A stretch of 64,000 bases of DNA from Gammaproteobacteria bacterium (GCA_018825305.1 JAHJEO010000018.1:124001-188000); one strand, 5' to 3'; counted from the stretch's first letter, positions 18,160 to 28,228 are shown. Translations and numbers: made by a program. Notes: generated by a model not told the origin, from the sequence alone.

Positions 18160-18981
18160 ATGGTGGCGCGGATGAAGTGGCTGGGTATTGCGGCCGTTGC
18201 TTTGCTGGCATTCATTCTCAATGCAAATTGGACCAAGGGCCGCTGGCAGAATGTCGCTGTCGTTTTCGCCGATCGTGTTGTGGTGTCAGCCCCGGTTCAG
18301 GTGGTTCTCTATGGGGGAGACAGATTTCTTGCCGCCGATGTCGAGGCAATCCGGGCGAGTGTTACGGGTATGGATATCGGCACGGTAAACCTCGGCTATC
18401 TGTCGCGAGCACAGAACGTCGCTTCAGAACTCAACCCCTGCCATGAGGATAATTACTACACGGCAAATGCGCTACTGACGTTGGCTGGTGCCGACAGGCA
18501 AGCCGTTGGTATATTGGAGAGGGCTATCAGTTGCCGCTTTTGGGATGAAATGCCCCCCTTCTATCTTGGTTTCAATCAACATTTCTTTCATGGGAATTAC
18601 GCTGACGCCCAGCGTAACCTGCAACTTGCCGCATCACGATCAACCATCAGGACAACCAGTTTCACGAAGCTGGCCATCATGATCAAGGCCGAGTCTTTCA
18701 AGAACGAGCGCATGGCCCTTGAGTTTCTCACTGAGGAAAAAGACAAGACGCGCGATGCAAAATTGCGCGCCTTGCTCGAAGTTCGCGCCGATCGCATCAA
18801 AGGTCTGCTGCGGTTGAGGGACGCCCAGGCAATTTATGAAGCGCGCTTCGGCAAGAAACTGGAGAACCCCGGGCAATTGATGGAAAACGGCATAATTCAG
18901 GCCTTTCCGATTGATCCGATGAAAATAGGCTACCGTTTTAAGAACGGGGAGTTCCACTTGAATGAACTGGCTATGCAATGA
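18160..18981 (+). CDS. Membrane-anchored protein of unknown function in the pilin/ABC cluster
   Basis: 273 residues starting right after the permease stop; ATG 18172 is an alternative. A single N-terminal hydrophobic segment (WLGIAAVALLAFILNA) anchors or exports it. The rest has helical, TPR-like stretches (LLTLAGADRQAVGILERAI, FHGNYADAQRNLQLAAS). The C-terminal part (FGKKLENPGQLMENGIIQAF PIDP) resembles the pilin-like 'P.DP.G..Y' ending seen in some pseudopilin-associated proteins, a weak impression. I do not recognise the family. Its place between permease and ATPase suggests one complex. Confidence 0.6.
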   Translation: MVARMKWLGIAAVALLAFILNANWTKGRWQNVAVVFADRVVVSAPVQVVLYGGDRFLAADVEAIRASVTGMDIGTVNLGYLSRAQNVASELNPCHEDNYYTANALLTLAGADRQAVGILERAISCRFWDEMPPFYLGFNQHFFHGNYADAQRNLQLAASRSTIRTTSFTKLAIMIKAESFKNERMALEFLTEEKDKTRDAKLRALLEVRADRIKGLLRLRDAQAIYEARFGKKLENPGQLMENGIIQAFPIDPMKIGYRFKNGEFHLNELAMQ

Positions 18982-19035
18982 GCATGAGTCTGTGCGGTTC
19001 GGGCGGGGGCAGATATTCTTGCGGGGTAGGCAGCG

Positions 19036-19923
19036 TTGACTAGCGTTCTTGAATTCAAATCAGTAAGCAAGACCTTCCGCCGGTGGCGCAAGGAAATTCC
19101 CGCCTTGCGCAATGTTTCCCTGAATATCGGCGAAGGTGAGGTGTTCGGTTTCGTGGGGCCGAATGGTGCCGGCAAGTCGACCACGATCAAGATCATGCTT
19201 GACGTGATTCGAGATTATCAGGGCGAGGTCAGCATTTTTGGTGTTCCGGCACGCGAAGCTGCGGCCCGCAAGGGTGTTGCCTATGTCCCGGAGGCACCGG
19301 CTGTCTATGAGCAATTTACCCCGATCGAGGTATTGCGCATGGGGCTGGCCATGTACGGCGTCCGTCGCGAGGATGCGGAAAAATGGTGCATCGGCTGGTT
19401 GGAACGATTTTCCATCGCCCATGCGGCAAAACGTCGTGTGCGCGAGCTTTCCAAGGGTACCGTGCAGCGCGTGGTGCTGGCCCATGCCATGGCGGTGTCG
19501 CCACGCTTGCTCGTTCTGGACGAGCCGCTTTCAGGCCTGGATCCGATCGGGCGGAAGGACGTCGTGGAAATTCTTCTCGAATTCAAGCGGCAGGGCGGAG
19601 CGATCTTTTTTACTTCGCATGTTCTCCACGACGTCGAGCGCATCGCCGATCGATTTGGCTTGATCCACAATGGCGAACTGCGCGCGGTGCGTGCGCCTAG
19701 CGAACTCGTGGGCGAAGACGAGCGTGTCTTCGTTCGAAGCCAGGGGGCGACAGCGGTCGCCGGCATGACCCCGGAACCCGGAGGACGCTGGGTGCAGGAG
19801 GTGGCACGACCGGAGTTGTGGGCATTGCTTCGATCTTTGGAGACTGCCGGCCATGTGCTGGTTGAAATCAAGCCGGCTTTGTCGCTCGAGACAGCCTTCA
19901 TGCATGTGGTGAAGGGCGACTGA
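19036..19923 (+). CDS. ABC transporter ATP-binding protein
   Basis: 295 residues from a TTG start at 19036. Walker A GPNGAGKSTT, Q-loop region, signature ELSKGTVQRV (LSKGT instead of LSGGQ), Walker B LLVLDEPLSGLDP and the H-loop TSHVLHDVE are in order. It fits the ABC-2 exporter subfamily that pairs with permeases like the one at 17350. Role unknown; in Geobacter, genes of this type next to pilA belong to a surface-polysaccharide/anchoring locus, as I recall it. It closes the AT-richer segment. Confidence 0.85.
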   Translation: MTSVLEFKSVSKTFRRWRKEIPALRNVSLNIGEGEVFGFVGPNGAGKSTTIKIMLDVIRDYQGEVSIFGVPAREAAARKGVAYVPEAPAVYEQFTPIEVLRMGLAMYGVRREDAEKWCIGWLERFSIAHAAKRRVRELSKGTVQRVVLAHAMAVSPRLLVLDEPLSGLDPIGRKDVVEILLEFKRQGGAIFFTSHVLHDVERIADRFGLIHNGELRAVRAPSELVGEDERVFVRSQGATAVAGMTPEPGGRWVQEVARPELWALLRSLETAGHVLVEIKPALSLETAFMHVVKGD

Positions 19924-19967
19924 CAGGCCTGGGGTGTAAGGGCCGGATATCGCGCGTGCGATTCTGT

Positions 19968-21199
<1,232 letters not shown>

Positions 21200-21203
<4 letters not shown>

Positions 21204-21937
21204 GCGGCTACCTTGTCGAGTGCGGAAAAGTCGGCGCTGGCGTCACGGCGCTCGTTGCGTCGATCCTCGACCACCCGGCCGTCGCGAAAGCCGATGATGC
21301 GGTCGGCGTAGGCGGCGATGTCGTGCTCGTGGGTGACGAGCACGATGGTGATGCCCTCGCGATTGAGCGCCTGCAGCAGCACCATGATCTCGATGCCGGT
21401 GCGCGTGTCGAGTGCGCCGGTCGGCTCGTCGGCGAGGATCAGGGCCGGGTCGTTCACCAGTGCGCGGGCGATGGCGACGCGCTGCTGCTGGCCGCCCGAT
21501 AGTTGCGCGGGCTGATGATCCATGCGCTCGGCCAGCCCGACCTGGGCCAGTCGCCTTGTGGCCCGCAGCCGCGCTTCGGCAGTGGCGACATGGCCGTAGA
21601 GCAGCGGCAGGGCGACGTTGTCCAGCGCCGTGGTGCGCGGCAGCAGGTTGAAGTTCTGGAAGACGAAGCCGAGAGACCGGTTGCGCAGTGCGGCCAGTGC
21701 GTCGTCGGAGAAGCGCGAAACGGCTTGGCCGTCGAGCAGGTATTCGCCGCCGCTCGGGTGGTCGAGGCAGCCGAGCAGGTTCATGAAGGTGGACTTGCCC
21801 GAGCCGGACGGCCCCATCACGGCGATGAATTCGCCGCGCGCGATTTCCAGCGTGACGCCGCGCAGGGCCGGCACCACGGTGCTGCCCATGCGGTATTCCT
21901 TGGCGAGATCCTGCGTGCGGATCAGCGGCGGGGCCAA
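21200..21937 (-). CDS. MacB/LolD-type ABC transporter ATPase
   Basis: 245 residues. Walker [10 protein letters not shown], signature [15 protein letters not shown], Walker [14 protein letters not shown] and the H-loop VTHEHD are intact. It is the nucleotide-binding subunit for the adjacent MacB-type permease. The final residues ([14 protein letters not shown]) lie in repeat A copy 3, so the repeat supplies part of the C-terminus. Confidence 0.92.
21226..21250 (-). repeat. Dispersed repeat family A, copy 3 (inside an ABC ATPase C-terminus)
   Basis: Minus-strand CGCCAGCGCCGACTTTTC matches the 3' two thirds of the core; the 5' part has diverged (GTGAC for GTCCC). It is translated as SADF near the ATPase end. 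Confidence 0.6.
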
Positions 21938-21949
21938 AGGGGCTCCCGG

Positions 21950-23254
21950 TCAGAACATGCGCGGCATCGGCACGCCGGCCTTCGCGGCGCCCGGTTGGCC
22001 GACGATGACCTCAGCCCCTTCGGCGAGGCTGCCCTCGATGACCTCGACCATTTCGGTCATGCTGCCATCGCTGATGCCGGTCTTGACCCGGATTTCGACG
22101 GGTTTGCCATCCTGGCCGGCGACCCAGACGCGGCCGCTACTCTTGCCGGCCTTTTCGCCCTTGCCGGATTTGCCACCCGATCCGCCCGGCCCCTTGCCGG
22201 CTGCCGCGCCACTTTCCCTTTCCTTATCCTTCTGGTCGGCATCGAGTTGCGGCCGGAAGCGCAGCGCGGCGTTCGGCAGCTTCAGCACGTCGTCCTTCTG
22301 CGCGGTGACGATGCGGACGTTGGCCGTCATGCCCGGCAGCAGCATCAGGTCCGGGTTGGCGGCCGAGATCACCACGGTGTATGACACCACGTTGGAAACC
22401 ACCTGCGCCGATTTGCGCACCTGCTGCACGCTGCCGGAGAAACTGCGGCCGGGAAAGGCGTCGACCGTGAACGAGGCCTGCTGGCCGGCCTTCAGGCGGC
22501 CGACGTCGGCTTCGTCGATGGCCGTTTCCACCTGCATGTCGGTAAGGTTGCGGGCGATCACGAACAATTCGGGCGCCTGAAGGCTGACGGCCACCGTCTG
22601 CCCAGGCTCGACACTGCGCTTGATGACGATGCCGTCAACCGGTGCAACGATCCGGGTGCGACCGAGGTCGACCTGCGCCTGGCCGAGCTGTGCCTCGCGC
22701 TGCTTCACCAGTGCAGCGCTGTTCTTCGCCTGCGCCTCGACCACCTGCAGCTGCGCACGGGCCGCCTCCAGCACCGTGTAGGCCTTTTCGCGTTCGGCGG
22801 GGGAGATGAAGTTTTTATCCACCAGCATTTTCTTGCGGTCGTGGTCGCGCTCGGCGTCGGCGAGGTTGACGCGGGCACGGTAGATTTCCGCCTGCTGCAC
22901 CGCGACGTTGGCGCGTGCCGCCTCGAGGTCTGCCTCGGCCTGGTGTACGCGATGCTCGTAGGTTTCCGGCGCGATCTGGGCCACCAGCTGGCCGGCCTTC
23001 ACCTGACTATTGAAGTCTACGTGGATCTGGCGGATTTGCCCGGAAATCTGCGAGCTGACCTGCACCGACACCACCGGGTTGAGCGTGCCGGTGGCGGAGA
23101 CCGAGGCCGTCAGGCCGCCGCGCTCGATCCTGGCGAATTTGTAGTCCGGCGTGGCGCCGTTGCCGGCCAGCTGACGGAAGCCGAAATAGCCGCCGCCCAG
23201 CAGGGCGGCGGCAAGTGCGGCGAGAATGAACGGGCGCAGGGGAAGGCGCTTCAT
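21950..23254 (-). CDS. MacA-type periplasmic efflux adaptor (HlyD/RND family)
   Basis: 434 residues. N-terminal membrane anchor (LRPFILAALAAALLGGGYFGF), lipoyl/barrel-sandwich domain split around a long coiled coil (HRVHQAEADLEAARANVAVQ; VNLADAERDHDRKKMLV), then beta-barrel and membrane-proximal parts. A lysine/glycine-rich insertion (AAGKGPGGSGGKSGKGEKAG) near residues 345-370 is unusual and probably a flexible loop. It links the ABC permease to an outer-membrane exit duct. First gene of the three-gene operon. Confidence 0.9.
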   Translation of the reverse strand: MKRLPLRPFILAALAAALLGGGYFGFRQLAGNGATPDYKFARIERGGLTASVSATGTLNPVVSVQVSSQISGQIRQIHVDFNSQVKAGQLVAQIAPETYEHRVHQAEADLEAARANVAVQQAEIYRARVNLADAERDHDRKKMLVDKNFISPAEREKAYTVLEAARAQLQVVEAQAKNSAALVKQREAQLGQAQVDLGRTRIVAPVDGIVIKRSVEPGQTVAVSLQAPELFVIARNLTDMQVETAIDEADVGRLKAGQQASFTVDAFPGRSFSGSVQQVRKSAQVVSNVVSYTVVISAANPDLMLLPGMTANVRIVTAQKDDVLKLPNAALRFRPQLDADQKDKERESGAAAGKGPGGSGGKSGKGEKAGKSSGRVWVAGQDGKPVEIRVKTGISDGSMTEMVEVIEGSLAEGAEVIVGQPGAAKAGVPMPRMF

Positions 23255-23280
23255 GACGCGATTCTAGCCCGAAGGGCATG

Positions 23281-23308
23281 GCGGCGCCGTCCCGCCAGCG
23301 CCGACATT
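23281..23308 (+). repeat. Dispersed repeat family A, copy 4
   Basis: Contains GCCGTCCCGCCAGCGCCGAC followed by ATTTA instead of the T run. It lies in the 70-base gap between the macA-like gene start and the end of soxB, where I see nothing else. Confidence 0.8.
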
Positions 23309-23324
23309 TACAGGCTGTTACGAT

Positions 23325-25043
23325 TCAGGCGATGCCCGGGTTCTTCGCCATGCCGATCAGCTTGGGCTGGTTGAGGGTGCGCGGCGTGATGACCTTCTTG
23401 TCGCGTAGCCACTTGCCGACCACGTCCCAGATCGGCTCGCCGCTCACGCCCTCGCCAACCGGAGCCCAGCCTGCCACCTTGTATTTCCGGCTGGCGTCGA
23501 TCGGCTTGTCGCCCAGTCGCATGTCGCTGATGCGGCTGCCCATCTTGGCGTTCGGGTTGCACGTATAGCTCAGTCCGCCGACCCGCACCATGTCGCCGCC
23601 CTGCTGGTAGTAGGGATCGGGATTGAAGAGGTTGTCGCCGACGTCCTCGAGGACGGACTTGATCTGCTCGCCACTCATCTCGCTGAGTGTCGATGTCGGA
23701 TAGGTGATGGCGGTCTGGTCCATCAGGTGCTCGAAGGTGATGGCCTGCCCCGGCAGGATGGTGGTGCCCCAGCGGAAGCCCGGCGAGAAACCGATCTCGG
23801 CGCCGCGCACGTCCATCATGGCGTCGAGGATCAGCTGGTCCCACGCGCCGTTGAAGTTGCCGCGACGGTAGAGCAGGCCCTCGGAGACGGCGAGCTTCTC
23901 TTCCAGTTTCGCCGTGTAGGGCGCGCGCACCTTGTCGATATGGGCCGACATCTGGGCATCGGCCGGCAGCAGGTTGGCGAACACCGGCAGCAGGCGGTAT
24001 TTGAAGCCAGACACCTTGCCGCTCCTGACGTCGAAGTCGAGCACGCCGAGGAACTTGCCGTTGGAACCGGCGTTGGTGACCAGCGTGGTGCCGCCGGCGT
24101 TCTTGACCTTGACGGGTTGCGGCACGCCGTCATGGGTGTGGCCGCCCATGATGGCGTCGATGCCGGTGACGCGGCTGGCCATCTTGATATCGACGTCCAT
24201 GCCGTTGTGCGAGAGCACGACGACGACCTGGGCACCCTTGCCGCGGGCCTCGTTGACCACCTTCTGCATGCTTTCGTCCTGGATGCCGAAGGTCCAGTCG
24301 GGCACCATCCAGCGCGGGTTGGCGATTGGGGTATAGGGAAATGCCTGGCCGATGACGGCGACCTTGACCCCGTTCATCTCGCGCATCGAATACGGCGAGA
24401 ACACCTGGTCGCCGAAGTCGGTGGTCTTGATGTTCTGGGCGAGGAATTCGATCTTGCCCTTGAAGTCCTTCTCGACGATTTCCTTGACGCGCTCGTGGCC
24501 GAGGGTGAATTCCCAGTGCCCGGCCATCAGGTCGACGCCGAGCAGCTTGCAGGCGTCGACCATGTCCTGCCCCTTGGTCCACAGCGCGGTGGCCGAACCC
24601 TGCCAGGTATCGCCGCCGTCGAGCAGTAATGCGCCCGGACGACCTGCCCGCAGTTGCTTGACCAGCGTGGCGAGGTGGGCGAAGCCGCCGACCTTGCCGT
24701 AGGTCTTGGCGGCCTGCTGGAAGTCGAGATAGGTGAAGGCGTGCGCATCGGCGCTGCCCGGCTTGATGTTGAAGGCCTTGAGCAGATGTTCGCCGACGAG
24801 GTGCGGCGCCCGGCCGACCGCGCCGCCGAAGCCGAGATTGACATTGGGTTCGCGGAAATAGATCGGCAGCAGTTGCGCATGGCAGTCGGTGAAGTGCATG
24901 AAATGCACATTGCCGTAGCGCGGCAAATCGTAATATTTGTTGGCACCCTGGGCAGCGAGCAGGTCGCGCGAATTCAGCGCGAATCCCGTGGCCGAGGCTG
25001 CGGCGAGTATTTGCAGGAACTCGCGGCGGTTCATCGAAGACAT
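23325..25043 (-). CDS. soxB: SoxB, S-sulfosulfanyl-L-cysteine sulfohydrolase
   Basis: 572 residues. A Tat signal (NRREFLQILAAASATGFAL) exports it to the periplasm. The metallophosphatase-like core has the di-manganese motifs HFTDCHAQLLP, LDGGDTWQGSA, NIKTTDFG, LSHNGMDVD and GGHTHDG, the last two conserved in SoxB. It releases sulfate from SoxY-bound sulfonate. AAGGAG lies before the ATG. It is the last sox gene, but a strong terminator separates it from soxX. Confidence 0.96.
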   Translation of the reverse strand: MSSMNRREFLQILAAASATGFALNSRDLLAAQGANKYYDLPRYGNVHFMHFTDCHAQLLPIYFREPNVNLGFGGAVGRAPHLVGEHLLKAFNIKPGSADAHAFTYLDFQQAAKTYGKVGGFAHLATLVKQLRAGRPGALLLDGGDTWQGSATALWTKGQDMVDACKLLGVDLMAGHWEFTLGHERVKEIVEKDFKGKIEFLAQNIKTTDFGDQVFSPYSMREMNGVKVAVIGQAFPYTPIANPRWMVPDWTFGIQDESMQKVVNEARGKGAQVVVVLSHNGMDVDIKMASRVTGIDAIMGGHTHDGVPQPVKVKNAGGTTLVTNAGSNGKFLGVLDFDVRSGKVSGFKYRLLPVFANLLPADAQMSAHIDKVRAPYTAKLEEKLAVSEGLLYRRGNFNGAWDQLILDAMMDVRGAEIGFSPGFRWGTTILPGQAITFEHLMDQTAITYPTSTLSEMSGEQIKSVLEDVGDNLFNPDPYYQQGGDMVRVGGLSYTCNPNAKMGSRISDMRLGDKPIDASRKYKVAGWAPVGEGVSGEPIWDVVGKWLRDKKVITPRTLNQPKLIGMAKNPGIA

Positions 25044-25075
25044 GGTTCGTACTCCTTGGGGTCAAACTCGGGGTC

Positions 25076-25105
25076 AAAAAAAGCCTGGCCGCGGCCAGGC
25101 TTTTT
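25076..25105. terminator. Bidirectional terminator-like hairpin between soxX and soxB
   Basis: GCCTGGCC and GGCCAGGC form a perfect 8-bp stem with a 2-base loop, flanked by seven A and five T. It would terminate transcription in either direction. On the minus strand it lies after soxX and before soxB, so soxB expression should be reduced relative to soxYZAX or needs its own promoter. Confidence 0.8.
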
Positions 25106-25118
25106 GTCGTGGGACGAC

Positions 25119-25742
25119 TTATTTATTGACGGGCGATTCCGGATCGAGCAGCAGGGCTACCAGGTCCTTGATCTGCTTCTCGCCAAGCGCCCCGACATGG
25201 CCGAAACGCGGCATCTCGGAGCAGAGGTTGTAGGACTTGGCGTTGTAGATCTTGGAATAGACGTACTTCTGGTTTTCTGCCGTGTTGCCGCGCAGCTTGC
25301 CGAAATTGAACAGGCTGGGGCCCACCGTGCCGAAGGAGCTCTCGCTCGGCGCGATCTGGTGGCAGTTGTAGCAGTTGCCGCCGGCCGGGCTGCCCGGCGC
25401 GTCATTCCAGGTGAAGCCCCTGCCGCTCTGGGCCAGTTTTTCGCCGGCCTTCCAGTCGCCCATCAGCTTGCCGTCGGCCGGGTACTTGACCGTTGCCATC
25501 TGGTCGCCTTCGAGCTGTTTGGCGATTTTTTCGGGCGGGTGGTTACCGCTGCGGTTGCAGACCGCCTGCAGACCATCTTCGTAGATGCGGTCCGCCGTGG
25601 CCTGGCCCTTTGTCGTGAAATCCGCCTTCATCATCGTCATGGCCTTGGCGCGGTGGCTGCTGTCGGCGAAGGCGGGTGCGGCGGCGATAGCCGCGGTTGC
25701 GGCAATGGCGGCGAGGATCGAAAATTGGTGTCTTTTGTTCAT
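25119..25742 (-). CDS. soxX: SoxX, c-type cytochrome subunit
   Basis: 207 residues from the ATG at 25742; the longer track form overlaps soxA. Sec signal MNKRHQFSILAAIAATAAIAAAPAFA. One haem site CYNCH and a likely axial methionine in SEMPRFGHVG. With SoxA it forms the SoxXA cytochrome that couples thiosulfate to the SoxY cysteine in the periplasm. A 16-base gap follows soxA. Confidence 0.93.
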   Translation of the reverse strand: MNKRHQFSILAAIAATAAIAAAPAFADSSHRAKAMTMMKADFTTKGQATADRIYEDGLQAVCNRSGNHPPEKIAKQLEGDQMATVKYPADGKLMGDWKAGEKLAQSGRGFTWNDAPGSPAGGNCYNCHQIAPSESSFGTVGPSLFNFGKLRGNTAENQKYVYSKIYNAKSYNLCSEMPRFGHVGALGEKQIKDLVALLLDPESPVNK

Positions 25743-25758
25743 GTGGTTTCTCCCCCTG

Positions 25759-26646
25759 TTAGCGCTTGATGCCGGGACCGGTATAGGTCGAACCGTTGGC
25801 ATTGGCCGTCATGAAAGTGAGCAGGCTGGTGACGGTGTCGGAAGCGTAGCCCGGCTGCGGGAAGCGCTGCTGGCGGAAACAGTCGCCCATGCGCCACTGC
25901 AGGGTGAGCATCCGGTTACCGGTCATGCGGTAGCCGGGCCAGCCCAGCACCGCCGTCGTCGCACCGGCCTTGCTGGAGATATTGGGCAGTTGCTGCATGC
26001 GGATGCGCTTGCCGTCGACACCATGGCAGGTATTGCACGAGAAGTCATAGGGGCCGGCACGGTGATTGGCCACTTCCTTGCCGATCTCATAGACCTCCTT
26101 GACGTGCGGGTCCTTGAGCGGCACGGCGAATTTCATGTCGCGGGACAGTCCGGCGACGTAAGTGACCAGCGATGTTTGCTCCGGAGTGTAGGTTTCGGCG
26201 GCAAAGGGCTTCTTGGCCAGGTCAGCCGCCTTGAAGCCCTGCTTTTCGACCATGCACCAGACGATGCGGCGTTCGGCGTCCATCACTTTGCCGGCGTCGG
26301 CGAAGTAGCGCGGCATCTGGACATAGGTGCCCTTGACCACACCGAGGCCGAGGCCGAGATCACAAGTTTCGGCCAGCGACACGTTGTTCGGGCCACGCTT
26401 GGTCTTCCAAAGTTCTTCACCCTGGGCCTCGAACAGCTCGGCCGGGTTGCCGTCCTCGATCATCTTGGCGCGGAATTTCTCGAACTCGAGCGTTGCCGCG
26501 TCCTTCTCTTCGACTACGGCGGGCTTGGCCATTTTCTTGGCTGCCATTTTTGCGGCCGGCTTGGCGGCAGGCTTGTCCTGGGCGACGACCGGCTGCATGG
26601 CAAAGGCCAGGGCAATAGCCGTGGCCGCGATGAGTGTTTGTCTCAT
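25759..26646 (-). CDS. soxA: SoxA, diheme-family cytochrome c, here with one haem motif
   Basis: 295 residues. Signal peptide MRQTLIAATAIALAFAMQPVVA, followed by an Ala/Lys-rich linker (AKPAAKMAAKKMAKPA). Only one CXXCH is present (CNTCHG). The N-terminal domain has lone cysteines (ETCDLG and WCMVEK) as in single-haem SoxA proteins where they form a disulfide. The C-terminal MGDCFRQQRFPQP carries the candidate catalytic cysteine. It acts with SoxX in the periplasm. Confidence 0.94.
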   Translation of the reverse strand: MRQTLIAATAIALAFAMQPVVAQDKPAAKPAAKMAAKKMAKPAVVEEKDAATLEFEKFRAKMIEDGNPAELFEAQGEELWKTKRGPNNVSLAETCDLGLGLGVVKGTYVQMPRYFADAGKVMDAERRIVWCMVEKQGFKAADLAKKPFAAETYTPEQTSLVTYVAGLSRDMKFAVPLKDPHVKEVYEIGKEVANHRAGPYDFSCNTCHGVDGKRIRMQQLPNISSKAGATTAVLGWPGYRMTGNRMLTLQWRMGDCFRQQRFPQPGYASDTVTSLLTFMTANANGSTYTGPGIKR

Positions 26647-26736
26647 TCGTTCCTCCTTGGGGGCGAGATAGGCTTCCCGCCTGTATTTATTGTCAGGACG
26701 GAGCGGCGGGCTCCGTCCCTCGGTGTTGCAGGTGAA

Positions 26737-27051
26737 TCAGGAAACCGTGGCTTCGTCGGTGCGCGACTCGCCCTTGTTGTCCTGCCACTTGACGACGACC
26801 TTGTCGCCGGCCTTGGCACCCTTGACCTTGAAGCCAAAGACCGGATTGGTCGAGATCGCCGTGCCGGTCTCGCTCTGTACCACCAGCTTGCCGCCGACCT
26901 CGACGGTGAACTGCTGGATGAAATGGGCCGGGTAGGGCTGGTTGGTCTTGGGATCCTTGCGCTGACCCGTTTCCATCGGGTGGCTCATCAGGATCTTGAT
27001 GTCTGCATAATCGCCCTTTACCTGGGCGCGAACTTTCATCGGACTGCTCAT
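26737..27051 (-). CDS. soxZ: SoxZ, thiosulfate carrier partner subunit
   Basis: 104 residues, the normal SoxZ length, with no signal peptide; it is co-exported with SoxY. Motifs ILMSHPMETGQRKD and HFIQQFTVEVGGKLV are typical. The 90-base gap to soxA contains a GGAGG ribosome site for soxA. It forms the SoxYZ carrier of the pathway. Confidence 0.95.
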   Translation of the reverse strand: MSSPMKVRAQVKGDYADIKILMSHPMETGQRKDPKTNQPYPAHFIQQFTVEVGGKLVVQSETGTAISTNPVFGFKVKGAKAGDKVVVKWQDNKGESRTDEATVS

Positions 27052-27086
27052 ATGTTTGGTTTCCTTGTCGAGTTCGAAGGTTGTAC

Positions 27087-27560
27087 TTAGCCGCCGCAGC
27101 CGCCGGCGGTGACCTTGACTTCCTTGCTGGCGGTGTAGAACTTGCCGTCAGAAGTCTTGGCGACAGCTCGAACGATGGACGTCTGCCCCATCTTGAGGCG
27201 GACGGCAACATCGGCCATGGCGCCGTTGCTGAAGTTGAAGGCGGCGGCGAGCGGGTAGGGGTTCTTGTCGACGAACACCGCGATGGAAATAGTATTGGCG
27301 ATGCCGCTGCTGACATCGACCGGCACGACCGCGCCGTTTTCGGCGATATCGGGGGCCGTCAGCTTGAGGTCCTTGCTTTCGGCAGCAGAGGCGGCACCGA
27401 CGGCTTTCATCGCGGCCGGGGTGTCCTTGGCCTCGAAGGCCGCCTTGTTCCAGTCGAGCGCGAGCGCCTGAGTCGGCTTGAGCAGGCCGGCACCCAGTGC
27501 GGCTGCCAAAACGCCACTGGCGCTGGCGCCCTTGAGTACGGTTCTACGCAAAATATCCAT
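27087..27560 (-). CDS. soxY: SoxY, sulfur-carrying subunit
   Basis: 157 residues. Tat signal with RRTVLKGASASGVLAAALGAG. The C-terminus is KVTAGGCGG, the canonical SoxY swinging arm whose cysteine carries the sulfur substrate. It is the first gene of the soxYZAXB run, preceded by a good AGGAGGAAT ribosome site. Confidence 0.97.
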   Translation of the reverse strand: MDILRRTVLKGASASGVLAAALGAGLLKPTQALALDWNKAAFEAKDTPAAMKAVGAASAAESKDLKLTAPDIAENGAVVPVDVSSGIANTISIAVFVDKNPYPLAAAFNFSNGAMADVAVRLKMGQTSIVRAVAKTSDGKFYTASKEVKVTAGGCGG

Positions 27561-27579
27561 TATTCCTCCTCGGTTGAAA

Positions 27580-27593
27580 ATTCATTTATGAAT
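27580..27593. promoter_or_regulatory. Inverted repeat ATTCAT-TT-ATGAAT upstream of soxY
   Basis: A perfect 6-bp dyad 20 bases upstream of the soxY start. Its ATTC...GAAT ends resemble operators of ArsR-family sulfur regulators (SoxR, BigR, SqrR), though the spacing between ATTC and GAAT is 6 rather than 8. No regulator gene of that family is in the window. Confidence 0.35.
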
Positions 27594-27668
27594 GATATGG
27601 TTGTAACGTTAGACGCAGCAACTTGGAAGATTATTCCCTACGATATACAAAAAAAACCAGTCTGACGA

Positions 27669-28163
27669 TTAAAAGTCGGCGCTGGCGGCACGCCAATGGC
27701 CAGATTTTCCGCCCATCTTCTCCTGCAGGCGGACATTTTCGATGACCATGCCGCGATCAACTGCCTTGCACATGTCGTAGATGGTGAGCAAGGCGACGGA
27801 TACGGCGGTCAGCGCCTCCATTTCCACCCCGGTGCGACCTACGGTCTGGGCGGTGACGGTGCAAGTGACAATGCTTCCGGTGTCGTCGATGACGAATTCG
27901 GCAGCGACCCGCGTCAGCGGCAGCGGGTGACACAGCGGAATCAGTTCGGAGGTGCGTTTGGCGGCCTGGATCGCGGCAATCCGGGCGATGCCCAGCACGT
28001 CGCCCTTCTTGGCATCGCCGGCCTTGATCAGCGCCAGCGTGGCGGGTTGCATGCGGATGCTGCCGGCGGCACGAGCGAGCCGCTCGGTCTCCGATTTGGC
28101 TCCGACATCGACCATATGGGCTTGGCCGGCGCCGTCGAAATGGGTCAGTCCGTCCAGTGACAT
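27669..28163 (-). CDS. moaC: MoaC, cyclic pyranopterin monophosphate synthase
   Basis: 164 residues from the ATG at 28163, chosen because GAGGAA lies 10 bases upstream; the track's GTG start has none. Conserved segments: [52 protein letters not shown]. It makes the first stable pterin of the molybdenum cofactor, needed by SoeA in this window. The last residues RAASADF and the stop codon come from repeat A copy 5. Confidence 0.95.
   Translation of the reverse strand: MSLDGLTHFDGAGQAHMVDVGAKSETERLARAAGSIRMQPATLALIKAGDAKKGDVLGIARIAAIQAAKRTSELIPLCHPLPLTRVAAEFVIDDTGSIVTCTVTAQTVGRTGVEMEALTAVSVALLTIYDMCKAVDRGMVIENVRLQEKMGGKSGHWRAASADF
27671..27694 (-). repeat. Dispersed repeat family A, copy 5 (forms the moaC stop)
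   Basis: Minus-strand CCGCCAGCGCCGACTTTTAA; the final TTTTAA supplies the last Phe codon and the stop. The 5' half of the core has diverged. Confidence 0.7.
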
Positions 28164-28228
28164 TTTTTTGCAATTCCTCACGTGCGGGAGCCGGCGAACT
28201 CCCGGACCGAAACGCTATCATAGCCGCC

